Source: JAKFXL01 sp947085765
GTDB lineage: Bacteria > Pseudomonadota > Gammaproteobacteria > Tenderiales > Tenderiaceae
Direction: 5' to 3'
DNA length: 64,000 nt
Assembly: GCA_947085765.1 (NCBI GenBank)
Contig: CAMTXZ010000075.1
Coordinates: forward strand, 8,482-72,481
Shown: positions 7,397 through 16,725 of the stretch, one piece after another
How positions within the stretch are numbered: position 1 is the stretch's first letter
How the letters are laid out: the number at the start of each line of letters is the position of its first letter
Made by a program: the position numbers and the translations under genes
Notes under the pieces: generated by a model
Databases searched by the model: none
Told to the model about the DNA's origin: nothing
What the model saw: the letters and a program-made list of their open reading frames with translations, nothing else

Positions 7397-9651
7397 TAGA
7401 GTGAGCTGTATTTTTTCCGGAGTCGCTGACGTACAACTTCAGCGATGGTGTTAAAAAAGAAGGTGAAGATAAACAGTACCAACGCCGCCAGAAACAGGAT
7501 TCGGTAGTGGGTGCCGTTGACTTCGGATTCAGGCATCTCCACCGCGATATTGGCCGAAAGGGTGCGCAACCCCTGGAAGATGCTGAAGTCCATGACCGGG
7601 GTATTGCCGGTAGCCATGAGCACAATCATCGTCTCGCCGACTGCCCGGCCAAAGCCGATCATTACCGCCGAGAAGATGGCGGGACTGGCGGTCAGCAATA
7701 CCACCCGTGTCAGGGTTTGCCAGGGGGTGGCGCCCAGCGCCAGTGAGCCGATGGTCAGATGTTTGGGCACGCCAAAGATGGCATCTTCAGTGATGGTAAA
7801 GATGGGCGGAATGATGGCAAACCCCATCGCGATACCCACAACCATGGCGTTACGCTGGTCAAAGTTAATGCCCATTTCGTGTGTCATCCAGATACGCATG
7901 TCGCCGCCAAAGGCCCATATTTCGATGGGATGGCTCAGGGTAAAGGCGAGCCAGACGGTAAAGATGATCACCGGGATTAACAGGGCAGCGGTCCAGCCGT
8001 CAGGGACACGGGTATGGATGTGTCTGGGCAGCATGTGCCAGAGGTAACTGCTGGTCAGGATGGCCAGTGGTAACAGCAAGACCAGGCTGAAGACGGCAGG
8101 CAGGTAGTACTCGATCAATGGCGCCAGCCACAGTCCGGCGAGGAAGCCGAGGATGACCGTTGGCAGCGCCTCCATTATTTCAATGGTGGGTTTGATGGTG
8201 GAACGCATCTTGGGTGTCATGAAATAGGCGGTATAGATAGCACCAAAAATTGCCAGCGGGATGGCGACCATCATGGCGTAAAAAGCGGCCTTGATAGTGC
8301 CAAAGGCGACCGGAACCAGGCTGAATTTGGATTCGAAGTCGTTGCTGGCCGAGGAGGATTGCCAGACGTAATCCGGCTTATCGTAACTTTCGTACCAGAC
8401 CTTGCCCCAGATGGATGACCATGAGACTTCGGGGTGTTCATTATGCAGGTGCAGGAAGTGGGTCTTGCCTTCAGCATCTTCGATCAGTGCGGCATCGGCG
8501 CGCGGCGCGATGGCGACACGGCTGGCGCTGCTACTGAGCTGGTGTTTCAGTACGGTGCGCCCTGATGTGGTGTGAAAGACCTCCAGTTCGCCGTTCTCAT
8601 CAATGGCGATAAAACCTTTGCGGAAGTACTCAGGGGTGAGGGTGGCTAAGCCGTTGGGCATCTCAAACTGACGGATTTTGGTCAGGTGATGGTCGTTATT
8701 TTCATCCCGCACCTCAAACCATTGACTGATTGTGCCGCTGCTATCGCCCACCAAAATGGAGATGTCACCCGCGAGAAACTCCAGCCTGACAATCCGGTTG
8801 CCACTATTGACGGCGGTGACCTGCTCTTCCAGTATCGGCGCACTGTAGTCGGATATGTCGAAGCGGGCGATGGTTCCAGCGGTGGTGGCGGCGTAGACGA
8901 CACGTTGCTCCTTGTCGAGTAGCAGGTGGGAGATTTTGCTGGGGGCATTTTCCAGGGCAACGGTATTGGTCTCGATAGTGGTCTCATCATCCATCATCGA
9001 GGTCTCGATGGTGAGTGTGGTCAATAACAGACGGCTATCGTTGGTCAGAGAGACCACTGTTGCCTGCTCCTCGTTGCTTTGTACGGCAAGTTTGGCGAGT
9101 GGGCGGCCGCTGCTGTCGATCTGGATCGGCGCTTCACCCAGTGGATAGCTAATGCGTGGCGTGATGGTGCGGACATTGTCAGGATAGCCGACGTCATACT
9201 CATGTTTGAGTACCTTGGCACTGCCGTCAGAGAGGCCAAAAGCAACAATCCTACTGGCGCCAGTGCCGGCGGCAAAGCTGGTGACGGTGACACTCTGGGG
9301 CAGATTCAGTGGCAGCCGGGAAATAATCTTGCCATCATGGGTATAAAAGAAGGTGGTCTGACCGTTGCTCTCAAAACGGACACCAACCTCGGCCTGCTCC
9401 TCCATTGCTAAATAGAGTGTGCTGGCGCCGCCATCATGTGGCAGCGTGTAATCGGCGCCCGTTTCAATTTTGCCGGGCATGAACAGCGGGACCACTACGT
9501 AGAGTAGATAGGCAAAGATCAGGGTGATAGCGATGATGACACCGATACCACCAATGCCAATCAGATGCTTGGCAAGTTTGTCTTTGAAACGGCGGCGGGC
9601 ACGATGGCGGATGCTGCTCGGGTGATTGATGGGGGGAAGAAGTGCGGCCAT
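7396..9651 (-). CDS. pstC: Phosphate ABC transporter permease PstC, long form with beta-propeller-like insert
   Basis: PstC is the partner permease of PstA. It has 751 residues against about 320 in E. coli. One helix (about 33-56) is followed by about 380 residues of probably periplasmic sequence rich in repeated beta-strand patterns such as VVYAATTAGTIARFDISD and DISILVGDSSGTISQWFE, which looks like a WD40/PQQ-type propeller. The standard permease core follows, with its coupling segment (TIGSLALGATPWQTLTR). It is the first gene of the operon and has a Pho-box-like repeat 47 bp upstream. No pstS is present in the window, so the binding protein must be encoded elsewhere. Confidence 0.92.
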   Translation of the reverse strand: MAALLPPINHPSSIRHRARRRFKDKLAKHLIGIGGIGVIIAITLIFAYLLYVVVPLFMPGKIETGADYTLPHDGGASTLYLAMEEQAEVGVRFESNGQTTFFYTHDGKIISRLPLNLPQSVTVTSFAAGTGASRIVAFGLSDGSAKVLKHEYDVGYPDNVRTITPRISYPLGEAPIQIDSSGRPLAKLAVQSNEEQATVVSLTNDSRLLLTTLTIETSMMDDETTIETNTVALENAPSKISHLLLDKEQRVVYAATTAGTIARFDISDYSAPILEEQVTAVNSGNRIVRLEFLAGDISILVGDSSGTISQWFEVRDENNDHHLTKIRQFEMPNGLATLTPEYFRKGFIAIDENGELEVFHTTSGRTVLKHQLSSSASRVAIAPRADAALIEDAEGKTHFLHLHNEHPEVSWSSIWGKVWYESYDKPDYVWQSSSASNDFESKFSLVPVAFGTIKAAFYAMMVAIPLAIFGAIYTAYFMTPKMRSTIKPTIEIMEALPTVILGFLAGLWLAPLIEYYLPAVFSLVLLLPLAILTSSYLWHMLPRHIHTRVPDGWTAALLIPVIIFTVWLAFTLSHPIEIWAFGGDMRIWMTHEMGINFDQRNAMVVGIAMGFAIIPPIFTITEDAIFGVPKHLTIGSLALGATPWQTLTRVVLLTASPAIFSAVMIGFGRAVGETMIVLMATGNTPVMDFSIFQGLRTLSANIAVEMPESEVNGTHYRILFLAALVLFIFTFFFNTIAEVVRQRLRKKYSSL

Positions 9652-10000
9652 TGACTTAAGGGTCCTTCAGTTATGCCGGGCAATCATACGTGCGCAATAT
9701 TACAGAATTGTTACACTCATTTCATCCTAAGGTTGTCACTTAATTGCTTGATAAAATTTGAAAAACGGCTTAATAGACAATTTTGTGGTCAATATGGGGC
9801 AGAGACTCTTGCTGTCAGCCTGATCCTCTATTAACGCAGTGCAAAGCTGCCGAGTTGGGATACGAAAAACCAGGCGTGGGTACAGTTTAAGCAGCGCCAC
9901 CTAACGTTTGCCGCAGCGTTGAACTCCGTTGAATGCCATAGGGTTTTAGTGCTAAAGCGTAATTTACCCTTGGGCTGGCGCTGTTGCACAGGGGTTATCT
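9652..10000. other. Intergenic region between pstC and the tetR-type gene
   Basis: These 349 bp separate two minus-strand transcripts. The part next to pstC (9690-9800) is AT-rich and holds the Pho-box-like repeat. The remainder, 9800-10000, contains no open frame with a ribosome site, and I found no convincing terminator for the efflux operon. Short repeats such as TTTAG-CA-CTAAA near 9946-9957 are too small to call. Confidence 0.5.
9698..9715 (-). promoter_or_regulatory. Candidate Pho box of the pst operon
   Basis: On the minus strand two 7-mers, TGTAACA and TGTAATA, are separated by ATTC, giving the 11-bp period of PhoB half-sites (E. coli consensus half-site CTGTCAT). The pair lies 47-64 bp upstream of the pstC ATG, in the position expected to overlap the -35 region. 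The repeats deviate from CTGTCAT mainly at the fourth and fifth bases. The call is an inference from spacing, sequence and context. Confidence 0.6.
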
Positions 10001-10618
10001 TTATCGATGGCGGGTAGAGACGTGGCTGTTGATAAGGGCGGATGCCTTGTCACGAATGATGTTGCCATCGATGTCGGAGAGCCAGAGGTGTATCAACCCT
10101 TTCATAAAAGTGTAACTGTCGAGGGCGCAGAGGGCCGGGTCGAGGCCAGGGCGCAACATCTCTTTTGCCTGTGCATTTTCGTACGCGCGGTTGAGTATCT
10201 GCATGAAGTTGCAGCCGGTTTTGAGTACCCGATTGTCGAGTGAGGCAAATTCGTCGACGTATTCACATTTGAGGATGATGATTTCAAAGGTGGTGCGGGC
10301 AATATCATCTTCCTGCAATAATCGGACGATTTCGTTCATGCTCTCCTGGATGTTGCGGAGGGGGTCGATCTGGTCGTTGTCAGGCAGGTTTTCGCCGATC
10401 TGGTCGATAAGAGGCAGGGAGACCTGCTCCATCATGGCAAAAAAGAGGTCTGGTTTGTTTTTAAAGTGCCAGTAGATGGCGCCGCGTGTGACACCTGCCG
10501 CTTTGGCGATCTGTTCAAGGGTGGTGCGACTCACCCCCCGTTCGGCAAATACCTGACGGGCGGCGGTGATAATGTCTTGCCGGGTCTGTTCGGTTTCGGT
10601 CTTGTTTTTACGCACCAT
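10001..10618 (-). CDS. TetR/AcrR-family repressor of the RND efflux operon
   Basis: The 205-residue one-component regulator has the N-terminal TetR helix-turn-helix, with TTLEQIAKAAGVTRGAIYWHF at about residues 30-50 almost the family consensus, followed by an all-helical ligand domain. It is the last gene of the efflux operon, 18 bp after the outer-membrane channel gene. A TetR-type palindrome sits in the operon's promoter (16511-16522), so it probably represses its own operon and is relieved by pump substrates. AcrR/TtgR/MexR-like naming would be by function only. Confidence 0.9.
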   Translation of the reverse strand: MVRKNKTETEQTRQDIITAARQVFAERGVSRTTLEQIAKAAGVTRGAIYWHFKNKPDLFFAMMEQVSLPLIDQIGENLPDNDQIDPLRNIQESMNEIVRLLQEDDIARTTFEIIILKCEYVDEFASLDNRVLKTGCNFMQILNRAYENAQAKEMLRPGLDPALCALDSYTFMKGLIHLWLSDIDGNIIRDKASALINSHVSTRHR

Positions 10619-10636
10619 AAATTTAGCCTATGTCAG

Positions 10637-12085
10637 TTAGTGCTGCGCTAATGGCGCGGTATTGTCTGCGGACCAACCACCGCCTAGCGCCTTCATCAGG
10701 TCGATACTGTAGAGCAGTTGCGCCTGATGATTTTGCACCAGCGCCTGTTCGGCACTGTTGAGTGTGCGCTGGGCATCGAGTACTTCAAGGTAACTTGAAT
10801 AGCCGGCGTCGTAACGCATGCGAGACAGGCGCAAGGCGTTGTGGGCGGCATCGGTTTTGATCTCCAGGTCAGTAACGTTGGCACTGTTCTGTTCAATGTT
10901 TGTAAGTGCATCGGCCACTTCCCTGAAGGCGCTTTCTACCGTCTTTTGATAGCTGGCCAGTGCTTGGCGCTGCACCGCTTCGGCACCGCGATTACGCGCT
11001 GAATATTTGCCTGCATCGAAGATTGGCAGGGTGGCGCCGAGGCCGAGTGACCAGATGCGGGCGCCGCTATTGAATACGTCACCCAGCTCCTTGCTCTGAC
11101 CACCGAAATAACTGGTGAGCGAGAAGGTAGGGAGCTGCGCGGCCTTGGTAACGCCGATTCGGGCATTGGCGGCGATCAGTGCTTGTTCTGCCTGGTGTAC
11201 GTCGGGACGGCGCTCCACCAGTGTCGAGGGAAGGCCGGCGGGTGGCTGTGTGGCGGTAGGCAGGGTGGCCTGGGGTGCTGCTGCAATCCTCAGGCCGGGT
11301 TTACCGCTGATCAGCCCAAGCTGATGCTCAATCAGTGTCCGTTGCCGTTGCAGTTCGCGCAGCTGTAACGAGACATCACTGCGTGCCACTTGGGCCTGGT
11401 TTATGTCCAGCTCCCCGGCAAGTCCACCCTTGACGCGGCTTTTGATCACGCTCAAAGACTCGTCACGTGCGGTGAGTGTTTCTATGGTGACGGCAATCTG
11501 AGCGTCAAGGGCGCGTAGGGTGAAGTAGGATTGGGCTGTGGTGCCTGCCAGGGTAAGGGCGACTACGTCATGGGCATAACGGCTGCCAAACATTTGCGCC
11601 CGGGCCGCCTCTGATGCGCGCCGAAGTTTGCCCCAGAGATCAATTTCGAAGGAGGTGGAGAGCGCCAGCCTGTTTGAGTTTGTGGTGAGCGGGACTCCTG
11701 GAAAGGCAGGCTGGGCATTCATTGAGCTGGAGCGTGTGCGTGCGCTTGAGGCGCCTAGGTCAATTTGAGGAAAAACACTGGCGCCGGTCTCATCCAGTAC
11801 CGCCATGGCCTCGTCAATCTGTGCTACCGCCCTCTGCAGATCCTTGTTGTTGTGCAGTGTGGTTTTAACCAGTTCATTGAGGGTTGCATCGTTATAGAGT
11901 CTCCACCAGTCGTGCTGCAGCACCGCTGCTGCTGTGGTCTCTGCGGGTTGTCCCTCCGTGTAAGCGGCTGGCAGCACAACCTCGGGGCGGCTGTAGTTGG
12001 GGCCTACTGTGCAGCCACCGAGCAGGATCAGTGCCGTTAAGGCGCTCACTTTTTTCACAGCAGGGAAGGGGCGTTGATAACTCAT
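10637..12085 (-). CDS. RND efflux outer-membrane channel lipoprotein (OprM/NodT family)
   Basis: This is the TolC-like exit duct of the pump. The 482-residue protein starts with a lipoprotein signal peptide ending in LLGGC, so lipidation is predicted at the Cys. It has the two repeated efflux-protein halves typical of OprM, with the conserved PNYSRPE after the Cys and YLEVLDAQRTLNSAEQALV near the end. Its ATG overlaps the stop of the pump gene by four bases (ATGA at 12082-12085), so translation is coupled. The family and role are secure; substrates are unknown. Confidence 0.93.
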   Translation of the reverse strand: MSYQRPFPAVKKVSALTALILLGGCTVGPNYSRPEVVLPAAYTEGQPAETTAAAVLQHDWWRLYNDATLNELVKTTLHNNKDLQRAVAQIDEAMAVLDETGASVFPQIDLGASSARTRSSSMNAQPAFPGVPLTTNSNRLALSTSFEIDLWGKLRRASEAARAQMFGSRYAHDVVALTLAGTTAQSYFTLRALDAQIAVTIETLTARDESLSVIKSRVKGGLAGELDINQAQVARSDVSLQLRELQRQRTLIEHQLGLISGKPGLRIAAAPQATLPTATQPPAGLPSTLVERRPDVHQAEQALIAANARIGVTKAAQLPTFSLTSYFGGQSKELGDVFNSGARIWSLGLGATLPIFDAGKYSARNRGAEAVQRQALASYQKTVESAFREVADALTNIEQNSANVTDLEIKTDAAHNALRLSRMRYDAGYSSYLEVLDAQRTLNSAEQALVQNHQAQLLYSIDLMKALGGGWSADNTAPLAQH

Positions 12086-15000
12086 TTTTTATCCTCCTGC
12101 ACTGCTGCCGGCGGCTGCGTCTCAGGGTGTTTGTGTGAGGGGCGCGGTTTGCGCGCCAGCAGGGTGAAAAAGAGCGGTACAAAGATTGGCGCGACGAAGG
12201 TGGCGATGATCATGCCGCCAAACACACCACTGCCCATCGACTGCCTCGCAGCGGCTCCTGCCCCAGTGGCGATGACAAGTGGCACTACGCCAAAGACAAA
12301 GGCCAGAGAGGTCATGACGATAGGACGGAAGCGGAGCCGTGCCGCTTCCAGTGCGGCATCAACAGCGCTCAAACCCTCTTCCATGCCCTGCATGGCAAAC
12401 TCGGCGATCAGGATGGCATTTTTTGCCGCCAGTCCGATCAGTACCACCAGACCAATCTGGAAGTAGATGTCGTTATTGAGTCCGCGCAGATAGACAAAAC
12501 CCAGCGCCCCAGCAATCGCAAACGGTACTGCCAGTAGCACCGCCACCGGTACACCCCAGCGTTCATAGAGTGCTGCGAGTATCAGGTAGACCATGATAAG
12601 TGCAAAGCCAAAGGCAAATACTGAGGCGCTGCCGGTGCGCTTCTCCTGAAATGCCTGGCCGGTCCACTCCATGTCATACCCCTTGGGTAAATTCTCTTTT
12701 GCCACCTGTTCGACGGCGGCGATGGCGTCACCAGAGCTGAAGCCGGCCTTGGCGCTGCCAAAGACCTTGGCGGCGATGTAACCGTTGTAACGCTCTATCT
12801 GCTCGGGTCCGATGATACGTTCAACCGTGATCAGCGCCTTGAGTGGAATCATGGCGTTAGTGGTGGTGGAACGTACATAAATATTGCCGATATCCTCTGG
12901 TTTGGCGCGGTACTGGGCATCCGCCTGGATGGTGACATGATAGGTACGCCCCAGTTTGTTGAAGTCGTTGACGTAGAGTGACCCCATCTGTGCCTGCAGG
13001 GCAGTAAACAGATCATTCACTGGCACGCCGAGTGCGAGTGCCTTCTCCCGATCTACATCAACACGCAGTTGCGGTACCGTGGGGCGGTAGAGGGTTCTCA
13101 ACCCCTCCAGCGCCGGGTTTTGTCCGAGGGCGGCGATGAAGTCGTTAGTCACCTGTGCCAGCCGTTGTGGGTCAGGGTCTACGCGACCACGGACATAGAC
13201 TTCAAAACCACCTGTGGCGCCCAGGCCACGAATGGCAGGTGGGTTGATGGCGAAGGCGAGGCCATCCGGCAGCATCATGCCCTTGCCACTTACCTCTTGC
13301 ACCAGCTCCTGCGCGGTCTGTTGGCGATCTTCCCACGGTTTGAGTGGCATGAAGATGGTGGCGGAATTGCTCTTGCTGCTGCTACTGATGAGATCAAAGC
13401 CGTTGACGATGAAAATATTCGAAATAGCCTCATTGTTGACCATCATGCCGCGTAGCTGGGCAGTTGTCTTCATGGTGCGTTCAAGCGTGGCGCCGTCAGG
13501 CAGCATCACAACACTGACGATGTAACCTTGGTCTTCTTCGGGTACAAAACTGCCAGGTACCCGCATAAACAGCAGGGCAACGCCAACGAGTAGCAATATA
13601 AAGAGTGACATGGCTGCAATGCGCCAGTGCAGCGCCAGGTTGACGGCGCCGAGGTAACGCCGGGTTATCCAGCCAAAACCACGGTTAAAGAGTTTGAATA
13701 GTCTGTTGGGTTCGTGGTCACCTGGCGAATGTGGTTTGAGCAGCATCGCACACAGGGCCGGGGTGAGGGTTAGCGCCACCACGCCGGAGAGCACCACGGC
13801 AATCGCTACGGTGACTGCAAACTGGCGGTAGAGTTGACCGGCGATACCACCGAGGAAGGCGACAGGGATAAAGACCGCCACCAGCGCCAGCACGATACCG
13901 ATAACGGCGTTTTGCACCTCCCGCATCGCCTCGACTGCGGCGTCAAAGGGTTTGAGCAGCCGCTCGCGCATCAGCCGTTCGACGTTTTCCAGCACCACGA
14001 TGGCGTCATCCACCACGATCCCCACTGCCAGCACCATGGCAAAGAGGGTGAGGGTGTTGATCGAGAAACCAAAGAGCCAGAGACCGGCGAAGGTGCCGAT
14101 CAGTGATACCGGGACGGCGATCATCGGGATCAACGTGGCGCGCCAGCTCTGCAGAAAGACAAATACCACCAGCAGTACGATAACGGCGGCTTCGAGCAGT
14201 GTTGTCAGGACGCTGCGGATGGAGGCGGTGACAAACAGAGTTGTGTCATAAGGGATGATGTAGTCAACATCTTCGGGGAACTGCTCGTTTTTAATCTGCT
14301 CCATCTTTGCCCGAACGGCATCGGCGACATCAAGCGCATTGGCGCCAGATTGCAGGAATACCGGCAAGGCGATGGCGGGCATACCGTTAACGCTGTTGGA
14401 CTGGTCATAACTCTGGGCGCCAAGCTCGATACGTGCCACATCCTTGAGTCGCAACACACCATGGGGACCGTCGGAGCGGAGGATGATCTGGCCAAACTCC
14501 TCCGGTTGCTGCATGCGACCACGGGTGGTGACTGTATACACCAGCTGCTGCCCTTCAGGTGCGGGGTCAGCGCCGATCTTGCCCGCGGCATATTGGGTAT
14601 TCTGGGCGTTGATGGCGTTGGTAATATCGCTAGTGGTGAGGCCAAGCTGAGCCATGCGGTCCGGCTTGAGCCAGATACGCATCGAGTAGTCGCGTGCGCC
14701 AAAGATGATGACATCTGCCACGCCGGGAATCCGCTTGAGTTCATCGGCGATATTGAGGCTGGCGTAGTTGGAGAGGTAGAGCATGTCGTAAGTGCTCTTG
14801 GGCGAGTTGAGCGCCACTACCAGAAGGATGTTCTGTGACCGTTTAGCCACGGTCACACCGTTACGGCGTACCTCTTCGGGCAGGCGTGGCGTGGCGAGCT
14901 GTACCCGGTTATTGATGTTAAAGGTAGCCTTGTCAACGTCGGTGCCGACCTCAAACGTCGCGGTAATAGAAAGTGTGCCGTTGGAGGCCGCTGTTGAGTT

Positions 15001-15234
15001 GAAGTAGAGCAGGTTCTCCACCCCGGAGAGCTGCTGTTCAATCGGTGCTGCTACCGTTTTGGAGAGAGTCTCTGCCGAAGCACCAGGGTAGACAGCTGTG
15101 ATTGTCACCGTTGGCGGAGCAATCTCGGGGTACTGGGCAATGGGCAGAATGCTTGCGGCTACCAGGCCCGCAAGCATCAGGATGATGGCCAGCACTGTGG
15201 CAAAGATGGGGCGTTCTATAAAAAATCTGGACAT
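12082..15234 (-). CDS. acrB: RND multidrug efflux inner-membrane pump (AcrB/MexB, HAE1 family)
   Basis: This proton-driven trimeric transporter has 1050 residues, the normal HAE1 length. It starts MSRFFIERPIFATVLAI and has the proton-relay pair D409/D410 in GIVVDDAIVVLENVERLM. Two large periplasmic loops contain the porter and docking domains, and the C-terminal membrane half has the family segment EFAMQGMEEGLS. It lies 43 bp after the fusion-protein gene and overlaps the outer-membrane channel gene by four bases. The sequence suggests AcrB, MexB or TtgB-like drug and solvent export, but the substrate cannot be read from it. Confidence 0.95.
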   Translation of the reverse strand: MSRFFIERPIFATVLAIILMLAGLVAASILPIAQYPEIAPPTVTITAVYPGASAETLSKTVAAPIEQQLSGVENLLYFNSTAASNGTLSITATFEVGTDVDKATFNINNRVQLATPRLPEEVRRNGVTVAKRSQNILLVVALNSPKSTYDMLYLSNYASLNIADELKRIPGVADVIIFGARDYSMRIWLKPDRMAQLGLTTSDITNAINAQNTQYAAGKIGADPAPEGQQLVYTVTTRGRMQQPEEFGQIILRSDGPHGVLRLKDVARIELGAQSYDQSNSVNGMPAIALPVFLQSGANALDVADAVRAKMEQIKNEQFPEDVDYIIPYDTTLFVTASIRSVLTTLLEAAVIVLLVVFVFLQSWRATLIPMIAVPVSLIGTFAGLWLFGFSINTLTLFAMVLAVGIVVDDAIVVLENVERLMRERLLKPFDAAVEAMREVQNAVIGIVLALVAVFIPVAFLGGIAGQLYRQFAVTVAIAVVLSGVVALTLTPALCAMLLKPHSPGDHEPNRLFKLFNRGFGWITRRYLGAVNLALHWRIAAMSLFILLLVGVALLFMRVPGSFVPEEDQGYIVSVVMLPDGATLERTMKTTAQLRGMMVNNEAISNIFIVNGFDLISSSSKSNSATIFMPLKPWEDRQQTAQELVQEVSGKGMMLPDGLAFAINPPAIRGLGATGGFEVYVRGRVDPDPQRLAQVTNDFIAALGQNPALEGLRTLYRPTVPQLRVDVDREKALALGVPVNDLFTALQAQMGSLYVNDFNKLGRTYHVTIQADAQYRAKPEDIGNIYVRSTTTNAMIPLKALITVERIIGPEQIERYNGYIAAKVFGSAKAGFSSGDAIAAVEQVAKENLPKGYDMEWTGQAFQEKRTGSASVFAFGFALIMVYLILAALYERWGVPVAVLLAVPFAIAGALGFVYLRGLNNDIYFQIGLVVLIGLAAKNAILIAEFAMQGMEEGLSAVDAALEAARLRFRPIVMTSLAFVFGVVPLVIATGAGAAARQSMGSGVFGGMIIATFVAPIFVPLFFTLLARKPRPSHKHPETQPPAAVQEDKK

Positions 15235-15277
15235 GGCTTGGGATTCGCTCTGTTGCGGCTCTGCTTAACAGTGATGG

Positions 15278-16468
15278 TTAGTGCTTGGCGCCAGCCATCG
15301 GCCCGGCGGGCATCTCTCCCGGCGCATGGGGCGCCACTGCGGCGCCAGGACGCATCTTCATCAGATTATCGATGATCACCTTGTCATCAGGAGCGAGTCC
15401 TTTGGTCACCACCCAGTTCTGCCCGGACCAGCCATCGGTCTCTACCGGGCGCGGCGCTACCGTGTTTTCGGGGGTAACGGTGAACAGCATGTTGCCTTGT
15501 TCGGTCTGCGCCACGGCCGCATGGGGTATCAGGTAGGCCTCACGCTCACCAACACGGACCTGGACGCGGACAAACTGCCCAGGCAACAACAGATGGTCAG
15601 GGTTGGGGAACTCGGCGCGCATCTCTACCATGCCAGTGCGGTTATCCACCGTTGAGGCGGAGAAGTTGAGCTTGCCGGGGATTTGGTAGTTGCTGCCATC
15701 CGCCATAATTAATGTCACTTCACTACTGGCCTTGCTCTTGCGTAGTTGCAATGATTCACTTTCGGAAAAGGAGAAACGCACCCAGATTGGGTCGTTGATA
15801 TGTATGGTCGTCAGTGGTGTTGATTGGTTGCCGGCAGTGATCAGAGTACCTTGGGAGAATTGTGCGCGATCAGTCACCCCTGATATTGGTGCTGTCACCT
15901 TGGTGTAGGAGAGATTTAACTCTGCATCGCGTAGTTTTGCGGCATTTATCTGTTGTGATGCCAGGGCCTCTTGCAGTGCCGTGTTGGCGTTGTCTAGTTC
16001 TCTGCTGCTGATAGCCTTTTCCGCCACTAGTGGTTTGAGCCGGCCTGCCTCACGCTGTGTCTGTTCCAGATTGGCCTTGTCCTGGGCCAGCGCCGCCTTG
16101 GCCTGAGACAGTGCAATTTCAAAAGGTGTACGATCGATGGTGAACAGTATTGCTCCAGCCTTGACTCGCGCGCCTTCCGTATAGTGCTGCTGCATCAAAA
16201 TTCCAGAGACACGGGCACGCACCTCTACATCTTTTGATCCCTCCGTCTGGCCCACCGTCTCGATGAGGGTAGGAACCGATTCTGGTTGCACTGTAATCAC
16301 ACTCACCGGCATGGCGGGCATCTCTGCCTTTCCAGGTCCCGTTTCAGCGGTTGGGTTGTCTTTGGAGCAGCCGCTCAAAAGGGCGATCAGTACCATGGCG
16401 CCAGCCACTGAACGTAATTGAGAGCGTCTGTTTTGAGGGGAGTAAAAGCTGACTGGGAAAAGTGCCAT
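15278..16468 (-). CDS. acrA: RND efflux periplasmic adaptor (AcrA/MexA family)
   Basis: The membrane-fusion protein joins pump and channel. From the ATG at 16466-16468 it has 396 residues: a lipoprotein signal with lipobox LLSGC, a barrel-sandwich (lipoyl) domain, a helical hairpin (about 110-180, with ALAQDKANLEQTQREAGRLK) and a beta-barrel. An in-frame ATG 45 bp upstream (16513) would extend the protein, but it lies upstream of the predicted transcription start and inside the operator palindrome, so I reject it. The ribosome site of the chosen ATG is weak (ACGGG). It is the first gene of the efflux operon. Confidence 0.93.
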   Translation of the reverse strand: MALFPVSFYSPQNRRSQLRSVAGAMVLIALLSGCSKDNPTAETGPGKAEMPAMPVSVITVQPESVPTLIETVGQTEGSKDVEVRARVSGILMQQHYTEGARVKAGAILFTIDRTPFEIALSQAKAALAQDKANLEQTQREAGRLKPLVAEKAISSRELDNANTALQEALASQQINAAKLRDAELNLSYTKVTAPISGVTDRAQFSQGTLITAGNQSTPLTTIHINDPIWVRFSFSESESLQLRKSKASSEVTLIMADGSNYQIPGKLNFSASTVDNRTGMVEMRAEFPNPDHLLLPGQFVRVQVRVGEREAYLIPHAAVAQTEQGNMLFTVTPENTVAPRPVETDGWSGQNWVVTKGLAPDDKVIIDNLMKMRPGAAVAPHAPGEMPAGPMAGAKH

Positions 16469-16498
16469 GACGTATGCCCGTGTGAGATTAAAGGCTGG

Positions 16499-16526
16499 AT
16501 TATACACAAACATACGTGTATGTATA
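16499..16526 (-). promoter_or_regulatory. Efflux operon promoter with TetR/AcrR-type operator
   Basis: On the minus strand -35 TATACA (16521-16526) and -10 TATAAT (16499-16504) are 16 bp apart. Between them lies the palindrome CATAC-AC-GTATG (16511-16522), extended by flanking T/A-rich arms and resembling the AcrR operator, TACATACA...TGTATGTA. A repressor bound here would block RNA polymerase directly. Transcription should start near 16492, upstream of the ATG at 16468. Confidence 0.7.
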
Positions 16527-16678
16527 CTCGCAGGGCCACCCTAATGGGCGCGAAGGATGAGGGTATGTTTATTGGAGGAAGCCGCTTGATAAGCGTCGCA
16601 CAAATCAATGGCAGGTTCTCGGGGCTGATGTTTCTGTTTGAGCTGGAGCGTTTTTCAGCTGTAGTGGAACTCTATAGG

Positions 16679-16684
16679 TATAAT
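16679..16684 (+). promoter_or_regulatory. Predicted -10 element of the dsbC promoter
   Basis: A consensus TATAAT lies 41 bp upstream of the dsbC ATG in the divergent region between the efflux operon and dsbC. I see no good -35 at 16-18 bp, so the promoter may be weak or need an activator. Confidence 0.4.
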
Positions 16685-16725
16685 GCGTTCACAACTGTAA
16701 CTAAGTGAATTAAGGAATGTTTAGG

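Noticed and set aside
16469..16513. Longer N terminus for the efflux adaptor from the ATG at 16513
   Set aside because: It lies inside the operator palindrome and upstream of the predicted +1; the lipoprotein signal starts naturally at 16468.
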